A stretch of 64,000 bases of DNA from the NCBI RefSeq assembly GCF_029962835.1, contig NC_080573.1:34217001-34281000 (forward strand), read 5' to 3'. Positions 35,851-48,000 of this stretch are shown piece by piece. How positions within the stretch are numbered: position 1 is the first letter of the stretch; the number at the start of each line of letters is the position of its first letter. The notes beneath the pieces are model-generated. The model ran no database searches. It saw only the letters and a program-made list of their open reading frames with translations, and had not been told where the DNA came from. Position numbers and translations under genes: made by a program. Source of the DNA: Magnolia sinica. Its lineage: Eukaryota > Streptophyta > Magnoliopsida > Magnoliales > Magnoliaceae.

Positions 35851-36389
35851 CTACTGGATGAGGTGGGCCCTCCCCTAACAGGCTTCCCAATCATAGACCA
35901 TTTGCCTACGTGGGATAGTTTTTATAAGACAGGGATGATTAAGTAGGGTAGAATGTAGACATGCCATATTTAAAAAACAAAGGCAGGATAATAGGGTTAG
36001 GATTAAAATCGTTAATGATCTATATCTTATGGCCCACCTAATGACCGAAAATTAATGTAAAAGTAATGTTCAAAGAGATCCCCAGACGGTGTAAGGACTG
36101 GATTTCTAACATGTAAGCTAAATTGGCTAGCAAGACGCGATTCAGCCGTTCAGCATATTCTCGCGTGGATCGCTGTAGAAATTCGCGAGAGGACGGGATG
36201 GGATTCCGTTTCGCACGTGATGGTTGAAATTTCGGCTGAGGATTTATGTAGTGCTTTATGGAGTATTTTTGTATCTTACTCTCGCAGCCTCTATGGTGAG
36301 CGGGTTAGACCGTAATGCACATGCAGACCAATGATGGAAGAAGGTATTACATTACTCTCGATGAAGGATGTGTGGTACTGATTTTTACC

Positions 36390-37500
36390 GGTCAGTTTCA
36401 TATGTGTGATTTGATGAACCTAGGCATGGATTGAACGTACTTCATAAATCTCTCCAAGGCGCAACTTGGATGAGACGTCCAACCAGTGATGTGGTTGGTA
36501 CCTGACCATGGGCCCACCTTAATGTCACCTTCCTACATATGATTTGATGAACCTAGCCATGGATGGACCATACTTCGTAAATCTTTGGAAGATTATGGGC
36601 AGAGACTTGGTTGAGACCTGTGGATGGTAATTGTACATAGAGTTACCTTAATGGCACTTTCATATATATGATTTGATGAACCTAGTTATAGATGGATCAT
36701 GCTTCATAAATCTCTCGAAGATTATGAGTATGACTTGGTTGAGACCTGAACGAATGATGAGTGATGTGGATGGTAACTGACCATGGGGCCTACCTTAATA
36801 GCACTTTTGTATATATGATTTGATGAACTTAGTTATAGATGGACCATGCTTTATAAGTCTCTCGAAGATTATGGGCGCAACTTGGTTGAGACCTGTACTA
36901 GTGATGTGGATGGTAATTGACCATGGGGCCCACCGTAATGGCACTTTCATATATATGATTTGATGAACGTAGTTATAGATAGACCATGCTTCATAAATCT
37001 CTAGAAGATCATGAGGGTGACTTAGTTATGACCTTGAACCAGTGATGTAAGCAGTACCTGACCATGGGACCCACCTTAATAGCTCTTTTCATACGTATGG
37101 TTTGATGAACCTAGCTAGGATGAACCATGCTTCATAAATCTCTTGAAAATTGTGGGGCACAACTTAGCCTAGACATTGAATGAGCGATATGGGTGGTACC
37201 CTAACCATGAAACCTACTGTAAAGGCACTTTCATACATATGATTTGATGATATAAGTTATAGAAGGACCATGCTTCATAAATTTCTCGAATATCATGGGC
37301 ATGACTTGGGTAAGACCTTAAACCAATGATATGGGTGGTCCCCCACCTTAATGGCACTTTTCATACATATGATTCCATGAACCTAGCCATGGATGGACCA
37401 TGCTTCATAAATCTCCCGGTCAAGATTGTGGGCGCGACTTATTTGAGACCCTGAATCAGTGACGCAAGTGGTACCTTAATCATGAGCTCACTTTAACATA
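36390..37500. repeat. Degenerate tandem array, 8 units of ~138 bp
   Basis: GATTTGATGAACCTAG or a close variant starts near 36408, 36541, 36670, 36817, 36957, 37099, 37241 and 37371, so units are 129-147 bp. Each unit then has ATGGACCATGCTTCATAAATCTCTCGAAGATTATGGGC, ACTTGGTTGAGACCT, GTGATGTGGATGGTA and GACCATGGGGCCCACCTTAATGGCAC-type segments. Units differ by many substitutions. Confidence 0.85.
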
Positions 37501-39386
37501 TGAGTTATATATTTATATTGTCCATCGATTTTACTAACTCATTTTATAACACGAAGCAAATACAAATTTTAAGTGGAACAATTGAAAGAACAAAGATGAA
37601 CGACTATTTAAAACTTTGTGAGCCACAAAAGCTTTGGATCAAGTTAATATTTATGTTTTCGTTAATTCAAAGTGTTCAATGACCATTATAATGAAATTTA
37701 CCTAAGATTTGCATGTCCAAGGCATTTGGGCTCATGCCCTGTCATGACATGAGTTGGCCTATATACATCAAGGTGGGTCCATGGTTAGGGTAAAATACAC
37801 ATCACTGGTTCTAGGGTCCAGCTAAGTTCCGCTGAAGATCTCAGCCATCAATTATTGGTTGTTTTCATATTGGAGCCACCGTGTGTAAGATCAACACCTG
37901 AAAATGCATCGAGAGGCCACACCTCTATGTTGAGTGTGGTTTTGTCATCCATCTGTCTAAACCATCTATTGTGCTGTTTTCTAAATCGTTTGTTTACTGA
38001 CCATTGATCAAATGGTTAATCTTGTTGTATCAAAGAACTGATCATCCATTGCAGGCCCATGCAATTAAACGGTCTACATCTATGTACCATTTCATCCAAA
38101 CCACCGGATCCTTACTCAGCCTCAGTGGTTCGAATACACAATGTGAAAACCAATGGCCGGATTTGGATTGAACCTAAGATCCATATTAATCGGATAATCC
38201 TCACCCTGTTACTGGGACATCAAATGGACGTTCATAAAGAAAAAATGATCAAAATTCCATAATCGATGAAAAATTGGATGGTCGAGATAACCTGATTAGC
38301 GTATCATTTTTATATGCTCTATCCACAATACATCCAACGGTTTAGATGATCCTCATACATTTTTACCACGTGTACATACATGCATGAATAATGATACACG
38401 ATTCTCCTGACGAGTACCAAACAATTCCTCTTTCTCCACTTTTACCGTTCTCAAAGTTCTCTCCGTCGTTCTGGATAAGGAACCGTAAATGGATATAGCG
38501 AAGTTACTTAAATGCCCTTACTATTTCGAAAACGACATCTTTCTTTATTTAAATTACGAAAATGACACTCCCTACTTCTTTTGAACCACGAAGAAGCTTT
38601 CATTAATCGCTTTAAATTCGTTTGTCGAAAGTTTCATTTTAGTTTACACCTTGTAAAGTAAATATTCTAATGTACAACGAGTTTGATTATAAGAGAAAAT
38701 CCAACTACAATTAACTACTAATTTGTCACGTACGTACGAAATCCAAACCGTCAGAAAGGTTATCCACCATGAAAGTATCTATATGGAAAGAAAATGATCT
38801 AATCACTAAGTGGGTCACATTACATATACTATCTTATCTAATTTCTATGTACCCGTATGGATTATATTAAATATTTTCTGGTTCTTTTAAAAAATAGTAT
38901 GCTACTTATAGAAAAATAAATATTTTATATGGGTTGGATTTCTTGATAACGAGATTCAGTTGCATTTTGCACTAGTTGAACCTGTACTACCCGTCCAACT
39001 AGTTGTATGTGACCGTTTCTCTGGTTTAAACGTTAAACATTTACTAAGTTTTATTTCCCATGAATTTACGGTTTTTTCCATCCCCATTAATTTCGACCTG
39101 AATCCGTACCATTTCCTACATCATGACGTCATCAAACGGACAAAGTGCCTGGCCGTTTGTTGCCGTTAGTTCTGTGGACCGACGTTCCAACTTCGCCAAA
39201 TTGTAGGGTACCAGTACGTCCTGACGCGAATATAGTCCTGATGTGACTGTCATTACAAGTGGGCCCGTGTCTCGGTGATCTCGGCCGTAGATATCCGGAA
39301 AAATCTCCGTCGTTGGATCCTAGCGGTCAAACCAGTAGCCTTGTCGGACGATTCGCTGGATCTATTTATTAATCGTCCATTTGAAA
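37501..39386. other. Intergenic DNA
   Basis: Weak traces of the ~138-bp unit continue to about 37800 (ACCATGG, TGAGACC). Between 37860 and 38400 there is unassigned repeat-like sequence. No gene recognised. Confidence 0.4.
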
Positions 39387-39982
39387 GGAAGAGGATTGCG
39401 TGGTGCGCCATACACTACCAATCTCCGCAGTGGGTCACCAGGTTCTGTGGCCCCACTATGATGTATGGTTTATATCCAAACCATTCATTCATTTTTATTT
39501 TTTTTCTTCTTTTTTTTTTTTCATTTCTTTTAAAGACCATTTCAGAGACATGGGACAAAAAATGAGGTGGATCCAAAACTCAAGTAAACCACACTAAAAA
39601 AAAACATTCGGGAAATAACCGCTACCATTGAGACCTTCTCAGGGGTTACAGAAGTTTTGGATCAAATTAATATTTGGATCAAATTAATATTTGTATTTTC
39701 CTTTGGTACATGTCCGTGTAACCTTACGAACATTTTGGATGGAAAATAAACATCATGGTGGGTGCCTGGAAGGTTACAATGATAGGCGTCATTGTCCACA
39801 CTGCTCTCTCTGTTGTGGCCCACTTGAGTTGTTAGATCTGCCTCAATATTTTGGTCGTGCCCTAGAATGATCTCGCAAAATGATGGACAGCGTGGATATA
39901 ACACATGCATCATCGTGGAGCCAAACGAATCTGGTGACTTCAACCCACCATGGAGGTCGTGGCACACCATGCAATCGCTTCT
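39387..39982. mobile_element. hAT-like MITE (596 bp)
   Basis: Ends GGAAGAGGATTGCGTGGTGCGCCA and, inward from the right, AGAAGCGATTGCATGGTGTGCCA, then GGGTCACCAGGTTC / GAAGTCACCAGATTC in inverse orientation, then the GATGTATG...TATCCA family blocks. Flanks ATTTGAAA and ATCGGAAA are an imperfect 8-bp duplication. A duplicated GGATCAAATTAATATTTG lies at 39658-39692. Confidence 0.65.
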
Positions 39983-42900
39983 ATCGGAAAGACACTAGAT
40001 TGAAGTAGCAGAGCCATCTAAGCACGCGGGTGTAGATACCACACCATAGGTTGATAAGTTAATTAAGTTTAAATTGATAGGTGGACAATCCAACTCTTAC
40101 ACTAAATCCTAACACTAGAAGCCTAACCTTAGGAACCCTAATCGTAAACTATCAACTCATCCTATTCAACCCTATTTAACCCAGTCAACGCAGTCAACCT
40201 AACCCTAAATGAATTTAAAACCCTAGATCCTTGAGTTAACTCGGCAAGTCAACTCACCCGGCCAACATACCCAATCCTATAACATAGTCAACTCACCTAA
40301 TTAAGCCCAAAACCAAGTCCAAAGGCAAGCCCAATCGGAGAGACGGCCGAAACCTCAAAGCAATAACCTTCACAGCAGAACTCCCACACACTTGGAGGAT
40401 GCTACTTTCTAAAGTAGGGAGTCCAAGTGGGGACCGGCAGCAACTAGGTTGCCACCGGCCACGTGGCAGTCCCTTTCTTTGGGGTAGTGTCCCTTAAGCA
40501 TGTGGAACTCTCCTTTTTCGAGCCTTAAGTGTGCGAATAAGGTGCGTTTACTCTGATACTCATCTTCTTACCCAAAATTACCCTTTTACTACCCAATCCA
40601 ACCTATAAGATGATGCTATGTGGCAATCTCCAATCCCAGCCATTCAACTACTTTTTGCCCCTATGATCGCTAGGAATTACTAGAAAACTAGGTTAAGAGA
40701 CTATAAATAGCCCCCTCCCCTTCTCATTTCAAGCATCCCCTCTTATCAGAAACACTCATTCTCATTTCAGAGAGTACACTCATCAAGAAGCATCCCTCCA
40801 CCAAGGAGAGTGAGAGTAAGAGAGATTAGCCTAACAAAAGTCCAAGCCTCTTGAGCAACAAAGTTCAAATATAAGTCACTCAATCTAGTCTTGCGACACT
40901 ACCGTTCATCCATCTGTTTAAGCTTCTATTAGTTTCATTAAACTTAAGCATAGCTTCGTACAACATTCATTCTCCTCTCAACCTTCCTGCTCCTCATACA
41001 CATTGGCATCATAATGCATTTTTCATTATTTTATCACATCTGATTGACAGGCATATGTTATGTAGCTTGCCGATATAATCAGATCTTTTCCATCAAAAAC
41101 CTTAGCCAGTTACCCATCGTTTTAGCATATATATTGCATTCCATCATTTTTCAATATATTTGATTGGGGCGTATGCTCTGAGATCTAGGGATATAATCAC
41201 AGTAGGTCCACCAGAAACCTTAGCCGATTGACCGTCGTTTTATCATAAGCATCCATATAGCATCATAATCATCCCATACATATACCTTGCACTTAATCGT
41301 TTTAAACGCATGCTCTGCGGCTTGTCGATATAGTCAGATCCTACCCATTCGAAATTCGGATAAGTCAATCACTATTATCATTACATCACATTACATTTTT
41401 TACATGCAAGAACTACCCTTATTCTTCATAAATTAGTCAGATCTTGTGAAGTAAAGACTGTACATCCATACGGGCAAAGTGAAATCCTAACACCTTCCCT
41501 CTTTATAACCGCAGTCCCTTACTTGGAATCTCTATAATATGAACTTACGAATCATCTTAAGGTTAAGGATCTTCATATTTTCAATCTTAAGTGTTTTTAC
41601 AGGGTCTAACCGTCTGTAGAATCATAACAACTGGTTAGTGATGGCTCTGGTCAAATATTACACCATTTATGGTCAAATATTATACCATTTACCCATCACA
41701 AAAAGCCCTCGTGCAAAGCAACCAGTGGAAAGAATAGATTAGATCTCCCATACCCTTAGGAAATCTGACTTGCAACATCCACAATAAGTCTCTAAGGTCC
41801 CTCATCCAAAGAAGACACTATTATTTAAATGGTTTGTGTTGTCGCCCATTTGATCAAATTGGACTACTCATGTGATCGAGGGTCGAAATTGGGTTTTCGT
41901 GTGTGGGTAAAGTGTGCGGGCGTGCTAGAGTCTACTTAACTCAAAGTTTGCCTGAACCACCGGTGTCCCCTTGCATTGAGCTAAATAGATTGGAGAGTAG
42001 GATTAAAGATTAAGTATCCTTTAAACCACCAATATTTGTGCTTCCATTTAAGCAATTTATGAAAGGGTAGGGATTAGCCCTTCCGAATAAATTATTTTTC
42101 CCATGTGATAATAAACGTGAGTTTATAGACTTAAGTACTTATTCTTTCACAAACACCGTAAGTTCAATATACTTCTCAAAGGAATAAGGATACACATAGA
42201 AATAAAAGAAGGTGAAAATTTGTCAATTTCATTAACATTTGGAAATTTTACTCATTACAATCAGCTAGTTGTGAGACAACTAAATAAATATATAAAAGGA
42301 AAACGATAAATACCTGATGCACCTATTAGAACAAATGACTAATGCGGGTATAATCAACTAAATCAAAACTTAGATGATCATAGTCCCACAACTTAAGATT
42401 GAAGAAATTTACTTTTACTCTTAAGGTATCGTAGCGGGAGCCACTATGTAGTAGTTATGTAAAACTAGGCTAAGCTATGCCAAGATAGATAGATGAAAGA
42501 TAATTTAAAATATAGGTTAATATGTTTGGCATAGGATCACGAGCTCTTCTTCATGTGCTCCTTTTATAAGTTTTGGTAGGTGGTGGCTTTGCGTAGTTTT
42601 CAATATTATGAAGGGTTTGGATGATTAGCTATGGAAATCTCCTTGATTCTTCCATGTTAGTGTAGCCTATTGCATACGTCCAAGTGTATAAAAGAGAAAC
42701 TCTCACTTCTTCAAATTGTATGTTGGCTGGAGTCCTCCGTTACTCGACTCCTTGCATACGAAGGATACATGAGTCCTTATGTCACTTGGCTATGGCATCT
42801 ATAGAGGGTGCTTTTGAGATGACTCTAGTAGTTAATGCTAGATAAAGATATACTGATGTAGGACAAGTGACAAAAGACTTCATAGAACTATTGGAACGCC

Positions 42901-43010
42901 AACGGTCCAATCGAAAGGCACAAAAGCATTAGTAGAAATCAAGAGCCTTGATTGTGTGGGGCCTCCATTCTGGAATGAAAACATTGGGGTCTCTATTTTT
43001 AGAAAAGTAT
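39983..43010. other. Intergenic DNA with an LTR-like block
   Basis: From about 40030 to 41650 the sequence looks like an old LTR or leader: a TATA motif (CTATAAATAG near 40702) followed by a C/T-rich leader, three ~125-bp imperfect repeats at 41035-41390 (CGATATAATCAGATC...AACCTTAGCCRRTTRMCC..CGTTTTA), and GTTAGTGATGGCTCTGG near 41634. No partner LTR in the window. From 41650 to 43010 nothing is recognised. Confidence 0.35.
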
Positions 43011-43279
43011 TGTTAGTTAATAACTCTAAATAAATGAGTCATAATCAATTCATGCTTGATTGTAGGCTTGATTACTGTCTGTTTCCATTCCCTTCTCAAT
43101 TAATCCTATTTTTAGTCATTTTATGTTCTAATAGTTCTTCTATAAATAAAGATGTAAGCTGAATAACATACGTATCTTTCAGTTAATAAAATGCATCTCT
43201 TATCTTTTTGAGAATCTTCTCTCTGGTTTGTGGGATTTTGACACTAGTCTAATCCTTTTCTATTTTATACTGTGTTAGT
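43011..43279 (+). repeat. Probable 5' LTR remnant of a Ty3/gypsy element
   Basis: It lies directly before a primer-binding site, starts TGTTAGTTAATA, has TATAAATAAAG near 43142 and an AATAAAATG near 43185. The 3' edge does not show a clean CA. Short for an LTR, so truncation is possible. Confidence 0.45.
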
Positions 43280-43291
43280 TGGTATTAGAGC
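43280..43291 (+). promoter_or_regulatory. Retrotransposon primer-binding site (initiator tRNA-Met type)
   Basis: TGGTATTAGAGC differs at one base from TGGTATCAGAGC, the complement of the 3' end of plant initiator tRNA-Met. Confidence 0.65.
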
Positions 43292-43755
43292 GAGGATTTG
43301 CCCAGCTCCTTCATGCGACTTTTGAACCAGGAGAACCAATTATTCATCAACCTCAAAAAGTGCAACTTCATGACCAACAGTTTGTTGTTTCTGGGGCATG
43401 TGGTTAGTTTAAAAGGTATTCATGTTGTTGAAAGAAAGGTTCGAGCTATCCGAGAGTGGCCTACACCAAAAAATGTGGGTGACATTCGAAACTTTCATGG
43501 CTTAGCCACTTTCTACCACCACTTTATTCAAAATTTTAGTATCATAATAGCTCTAATCATGGAGTGCATGAAAAAGGGCTATTTTAATTGGAGTGAAGAG
43601 GCTGAGAAGACTTTTAGCTTAATTAAAGAAAAATTGTGCACAATGCCCAAATGATAGTTTGGGGATCAGAGTTGTTTTCTCACAAGAAGGATGACCAGTA
43701 GCATTCTTCAGTGAGAAGTTAAGCGAAGCTCGAAAAAAGTGGAGCACGTATGATC
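43292..43755 (+). pseudogene. Ty3/gypsy reverse transcriptase-RNase H relic, part 1
   Basis: Begins in the C-terminal half of the reverse transcriptase (INLKKCNFMTNSLLFLGHVV, then VRAIREWPTPKNV, FHGLATFYHHF), so gag, protease and most of RT are deleted between the primer-binding site and here. It runs on through FNWSEEAEKTF to a stop and a deletion, and in RNase H (AFFSEKLSEARKKWSTYDQ) it is broken by the LTR inserted at 43761. Confidence 0.85.
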
Positions 43756-43760
43756 AAGAA
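43756..43760. other. Target-site duplication AAGAA (left)
   Basis: Identical to 47738-47742 on the other side of the solo LTR. Removing the insert and one copy makes the two RNase H halves continuous. Confidence 0.85.
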
Positions 43761-46700
43761 TGTAAGGCCCGTATCTTAATTCGTATCGTTTCGTAGACTC
43801 CTGCGATCTTCCCCGTCGAATTTCGGCAATCTGCAACCTATAATCAACGTTTGCACGCGACCCTAAGTCGTATCCCGCAGATCTGAGTCAGTTCAATCCG
43901 AGACTTTGCGACTGCACTGTCGTCGCGGTTCCAACGCCACGTCTTGTACACCATTCGATACCCTGGCCAGGAGATATGGACCCCCGTTTATCTCGAAGAA
44001 ACGCCACGCACTTATGAACCCAAGAGAATCTCTACAACCCATCCCATCAATCCATCAATCAATCAATCAAAGTACACAACCCATGCTTTCTTTCTCCCCA
44101 AGTCAAGAAACCTACCTTAAGTTAACTCTCAAGTCAAGTACATCTATCAACTCACAATCATCACCTCTCTCTTACAACCACCATTTCTATCTCTCTTTCT
44201 CTACACAATTTTTAAGTAACAAAGAAGAAAAAACGTGCATGTCCAAGCACTTCCAAGGAGAGAAAAAGAGTGTGTTGTGTGTGGCCCACTTCCTATCTCA
44301 AGATCCATCATCCTAGCCTTCAATTCTCATCATCTTCCATCAAAGTGAGATACAAGGAGCTAGACATTTCATCAGACCAAGAACATCGAACGGTGGGTGT
44401 TTTATATGTCTAGATTTCATGTTTTGATGATGGGCCAAGTGGGGCCCACCGATTGATGGTATGGATCTTGCTTTAGACCCTAAATGTGGCCGATGGCTCA
44501 CCATGATTCACATGATCATTCTATGATTGGGCCATTCTCCATGGACCCCATCATGATGTTTACTTTTCTAAGTTTGAAAGAAGTCATCTAGACCTTCCAT
44601 TTTGGTGGAGAAGGAATCTCCACCGTTAATTTTTGATTTGGTGGGCCCACATGTATTGGGACCCACTTGATGTATGATTGAATGCATGAAAGGGAGGGCT
44701 CATAGTGGCGGAGCCCTCCATCGCACGTGTCTCTTTTTTTCTCTCTCCCTCTCTCTTTCATCTTTTTTGTGATGATGTAGCCATGTGGCCCACCCTGATG
44801 GACCTCACCTTGATGTATGTCATATCCACACCATCCAGCCATTTGGTGGCCCACCTGGGCAAGGCCCACCCCCTGGTAGCATGTCTGTAGGTGGGGCCCA
44901 CCTTAAATATGTGTTGTATCCAAACCGTCCAGCGTCCAAGGATGCTTGACATGGCCACATGGTGAAGTGTGAACTGACAATGTGGTGTACTGACCAGCTA
45001 ACAACAAAAATATTAGCTTGATTCAAAAACTTTGGGCGGGATGCTCTTGTAGGCCCCACCTTGATGTATGAATCTAATCCACGCCGTCCATCCTATTTCT
45101 CAGCCCACTTTAGGCGTTGAGCCGAAAAATGAAGCTAATTTGATTTTCTGGCGGGCCATAATATAGAAAACAATGATTTCTCCCGTTCAAATCTATTAGG
45201 GCCCACCTTGATGTTTCTACACGCCAAAACATGCCAAATATTGGGCTCGTTTGGATTGTCTTGAGCCATAGAATCCAATGGGTGGAGTAGATCCACCTGA
45301 TGCGGGCCCCACCTAGGAAAATCCACAGGAAAAAAATAAAAATATATATATTAAGCAGCAGGCGCTGCTGTTGCTGTCATCCAAAGGACGTCGCAAGTGT
45401 CCTGCTGCGCTGTGGACAAAAAGGGCAGGGACAGTGGGTCCCAGCCGCATGCCCCACCGTGATGTGTGCTGGACATCACCATTGTGCATTTGATGGGGCC
45501 CCTTTAATCAGTAGGGACCCATAAAATCAGCCATATACAGAGGCTCAGGTGGTCCACACCACCTAAAGCAGTAGGGGGTTAAACGTTTACCATTAAAACC
45601 CCTTTTGGGTCAAGGAAGTTTTGGATCGTTATGAAATTTGTTTTTCCTTTTTTTTTTGGGGGTCTTGTGACCTTATGAACAGTTGGGATGAAAATAAACA
45701 TTATGGTGGGCCCCATGTGGGACCCACTAATGTAAGTGTTTTACCCACACCGTCCCCACGTGTGGGAAGTAGGATGGCTAGTGTACCTCACTCTAACTAT
45801 ATGGCTGTTGTAGTGATGTTACCAAAATCTGTGGGCCTACTTTAATTTATGTGGTATATATCCACACCGTCTAGTGGTTGTGGACCCCTCATGATGCATG
45901 TTTTATCCAGGCCGTCCGCGCATAGCACGTGGGACCGACCATGATGTATGTGTTTAACCCATTGTCCATCTATTATTGCCAAATCATGGGCTACCTTTTG
46001 AGGCCCATCTTGATGTGTACATGGCCCGTTGTTGAGGCCCATCTCGATGTGTACAAGGCCCATTGTTGAGGCCCACCTTGATGTGTATAAGGCTCGTTGT
46101 TGAGGCCCACCTTGATGTGTATAAGGCTCATTGTTGAGGCCCACCTTGACGTGTATAAGGCCGTTGTTGAGGCCCACCTTGATATATATGAGACCTATGT
46201 GATGCAGCCCATTTGATGTATTTGAGGCCCATGGGTAGAGGCCCAATGGGATGTACATAAGGTCCAGTGCAATGTGTGATTCCACCATAGTTTATATGGT
46301 GATGTTTATGATGGGCCATGCCTTGGGAGCAATGATGGTTTGACATCTACATTGTAAGTATTATGTTGGTTAAATGTCCGCATTGTAACTCTCCTTGGGG
46401 CCCATTGATAAGCCCATACTTGTTGTGTGTAGGCTGTCTAGGCCCATCTTCGTTGTGAAGATAGTTCATCACCCTATAATATGCTTAATATAACTCCATG
46501 ACTCATGCCTATACGCATCATATGTATGCTTATATGAATAGTGACTGATCATAGCATATGCCATTGGGTAGATTATTTATGGGACTCACTGATAGGAGTT
46601 ACCCACATTAGCGTGCGGTACGCGCAGGATTGCTGTATGACTGGATGGTGTGACTCATACATCTCATATATGTGTGACATGATCATTGTACGCACTAGCG

Positions 46701-47737
46701 ATATAAGGGTCGTGGCCTCTACAGGCACATCATGGATGACCGGATGGATACCGAAAATATTGGCTTTAGCACTGTGGGCACATAGGATGTCCTTGGGTGA
46801 AAATCCCAGTACCTTTTTGGTACCAGGAGGTGCTCCAATGTTTAGACCGAGTGGATATACGAGCACACGAGTCCCGAATACCAGTAAGTTACATTTCCCA
46901 CTATGTCGTGGTTGATTGAAAGGGGGTGTAACCTTATCCGTTCGAGTGAGGGGGTTGTAAGCTAGGCTGAGTTTGACCAGCTCGCAAATGAGTCTGCTAT
47001 CGACGAGCCAGGTAGGTAGCGGCAGACTACTGGTCAGGCGGATAGTGTGGTCTCTTCCACTCGCTGGGCTACGCGGCTAGGGAGGCGGCAGTCAGTGCGG
47101 AGTGTACTAGACCCCGGTAATATCCCAGAGGGAAACTGTACTGATATATGTACTTGATGAGGACTGACATGCTTCTTTTACATCTTGCATATGACATTCG
47201 TCTACGTAGGCCTCGCATCGCATGACCTTGGTATGACCGACAACATTTCATGCCTTGCATTGCATAGCCTTGGTACGGTTGATAGTATTCATGGACTTAC
47301 TGGCATATTTTCGCATTACTCTGATACTGCATACTTGGCACTTGCCTCGCGCACACACTTACACCATCCTCTAAGCTTTTGTAAGCCTATGCATGACCGT
47401 TGTGTGTAGATGACGTTGGATCGCAGCAGTGCTGAGGCAGGATCGCGCATAAGATTATTTTGGAGCTTTTGATCACCTTGTATTTCCCTTTCCGCATTGT
47501 ACTTAAAGCTTTTGATATAGTGGATATGTGGTGATGTTGTTTTATGACTTGGTTATGCTTGTGATTATGCTTCATTACAAAAAAAATTCATATTGAAAAT
47601 CCTCCTTGTAGGATCTCAGGATCGGAATCTGGCATATGAATGTCAGGAGCAAAGAATGAGACACTACGGAGGCTGTCGGCGCCGGATTCGGTGATCGAGA
47701 ATTTTATAAGCTCGTTTTCCGAGTTTGGCGCGTGACA
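43761..47737 (+). mobile_element. Solo LTR (3,977 bp), TGTAA...GTGACA family
   Basis: Starts TGTAAGGCCCGTATC, ends TTTGGCGCGTGACA, and is flanked by AAGAA on both sides. The TG...CA ends and 5-bp duplication mark a single LTR left by recombination. It contains GTGGGGCCC-rich sequence, a 34-bp minisatellite (46001-46169), and the family core (about 46500-47450) with CCGAGTGGATA, TCGTGGTTGATTGAAAGGGGGTGTAACC and GTGTAGATGACGTTGGATCGCAGCAG. No protein. Length and ends suit the Tekay/Del type of chromovirus. Confidence 0.8.
46001..46169 (+). repeat. 34-bp minisatellite, 5 units
   Basis: Units start at 46001, 46035, 46069, 46103 and 46137 (the last 33 bp), consensus AGGCCCACCTTGATGTGTAT + AAGGCTCGTTGTTG, and decay to about 46200. 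Similar 34-36-bp GGCCCA units occur in the other LTRs (50030-50420, 52860-53100, 56500-56880 inverted). Confidence 0.85.
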
Positions 47738-47742
47738 AAGAA

Positions 47743-48000
47743 TTTTATGCAGTAGTTCGAGCTCTCGAGCATTGGGAGCACTATCTTATATAAAGGGATT
47801 TATATTATATTCAGACCACCAAGCCTTGAAATTCATTAATAGCCAAAAGCACCTAGACAACATGCATATTAGGTGGTCCACTTTTCTTCAAAATTTCTCT
47901 TTCTCTATTAAGCACAAATTAGGAGCATTGAATCGGGTCACTGATGTGTTGAGCTGTCGTGCTACTTTGCTTGTGACAATGGCTCATGAGATTGTCGGGA
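47743..48000 (+). pseudogene. Ty3/gypsy RNase H relic, part 2
   Basis: Continues the frame broken at 43755: [15 protein letters not shown], then after a frameshift [36 protein letters not shown] and [13 protein letters not shown]. It stops abruptly at 48000 where the next LTR begins. Confidence 0.85.

Noticed and set aside
43011-48000. The gypsy relic and the giant-LTR family as one element
   Set aside because: The relic's LTR remnant (TGTTAGTTAATA, under 300 bp) is unlike the TGTAA...GTGACA LTRs, and one of those LTRs is inserted within the relic with its own target duplication.
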